DNA of 5,115 nucleotides, taken from assembly GCA_030589715.1 (NCBI GenBank), contig JAUUVE010000198.1, positions 1 to 5,115 on the forward strand. The letters run 5' to 3'. The position numbers and the translations under genes were made by a program. Source of the stretch: Desulfobacteraceae bacterium (lineage in GTDB: Bacteria > Desulfobacterota > DSM-4660 > Desulfatiglandales > Desulfatiglandaceae). Shown one piece after another: positions 5,079 through 5,115 of the stretch (its first letter is position 1; every line of letters starts with the position of its first letter). The notes below the pieces were generated by a model that saw only the letters and a program-made list of their open reading frames with translations, did no database searches and was not told the DNA's origin.

Positions 5079-5098
5079 TGTCAAGGTATGTGTCAAGG
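5079..5098. repeat. Two direct copies of TGTCAAGG, 12 bases apart
   Basis: TGTCAAGG occurs at 5079-5086 and 5091-5098. On the minus strand each copy reads CCTTGACA and so contains TTGACA, but neither has a -10-like hexamer 16-18 bases downstream. They could be paired sites for a regulator upstream of the candidate promoter, or part of a neighbouring gene's edge. Just downstream, AGGCT/AGCCT (5057-5070) forms a small 5-bp hairpin. Confidence 0.25.
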
Positions 5099-5115
5099 GT
5101 CGGTCTCCCCGCCCT

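Noticed and set aside
5079..5096. Two minus-strand TTGACA hexamers as -35 boxes
   Set aside because: Bases 17 downstream of each read AGAAGG and AGCCTG, not a -10 hexamer; the ATAACA-17-TAGAAT pair nearby is better.
1..5115. CRISPR arrays, insertion sequences, tRNA or rRNA genes, defence systems
   Set aside because: No regularly spaced repeat series, no transposase or integrase reading frame, no cloverleaf-like segment and no defence-type domain was seen on either strand.

Overview
The window is a compact, roughly 50% GC bacterial segment. All recognisable genes lie on the minus strand, so it is transcribed from right to left. It suggests an anaerobic bacterium, most likely a deltaproteobacterial (Desulfobacterota-like) lineage. 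That view rests on a short MoaE-like protein next to MoaC, a YgiM/TIGR04211-type SH3 membrane protein, and an acyl-CoA dehydrogenase–EtfB–EtfA cluster whose ETF subunits resemble those of anaerobes. The taxonomic call is an inference from gene content, not a database result.

Layout in transcription order. (1) 5115-4880: non-coding upstream region with a plausible sigma-70 promoter, a nested inverted repeat of about 90 bp built on TGAAC words, and an 11-bp palindrome near the first start codon. (2) 4879-4526: MoaE-like protein, short and lacking most of the canonical active-site motifs. (3) 4510-4076: MoaC, cyclic pyranopterin monophosphate synthase, with its catalytic residues intact. (4) 4012-3338: signal peptide, bacterial SH3 domain, coiled coil and C-terminal membrane anchor. 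(5) 3337-3184: a gap that includes a plus-strand stretch that looks oddly coding. (6) 3183-2041: acyl-CoA dehydrogenase. (7) 1995-1186: EtfB. (8) 1199-198: EtfA, overlapping etfB by 14 bases. (9) 197-1: a terminator-like hairpin, then possibly the first 28 codons of another minus-strand gene cut by the window edge.

Two functional modules are present. The moaE-like/moaC pair belongs to molybdenum (or tungsten) cofactor synthesis; moaA and moaD are not in the window. The acyl-CoA dehydrogenase with EtfB and EtfA forms an electron-transfer unit in the gene order known from clostridial bcd-etfB-etfA and acetobacterial carC-carD-carE. EtfB carries a D-x-D-T-x3-G-P segment and EtfA a GVWVF N-terminus, both closer to electron-bifurcating ETFs than to the mitochondrial/aerobic type, so the trio may be a flavin-based bifurcating complex. 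The SH3 membrane protein between the modules has no evident tie to either.

Most of the window is ordinary metabolic DNA. The best candidates for something new are the structured repeat in the putative moaE leader, the degenerate MoaE active site, the His-to-Tyr change in the EtfA flavin motif, and the plus-strand coding-like relic at about 3206-3328. I see no mobile element, CRISPR array, RNA gene or defence system.
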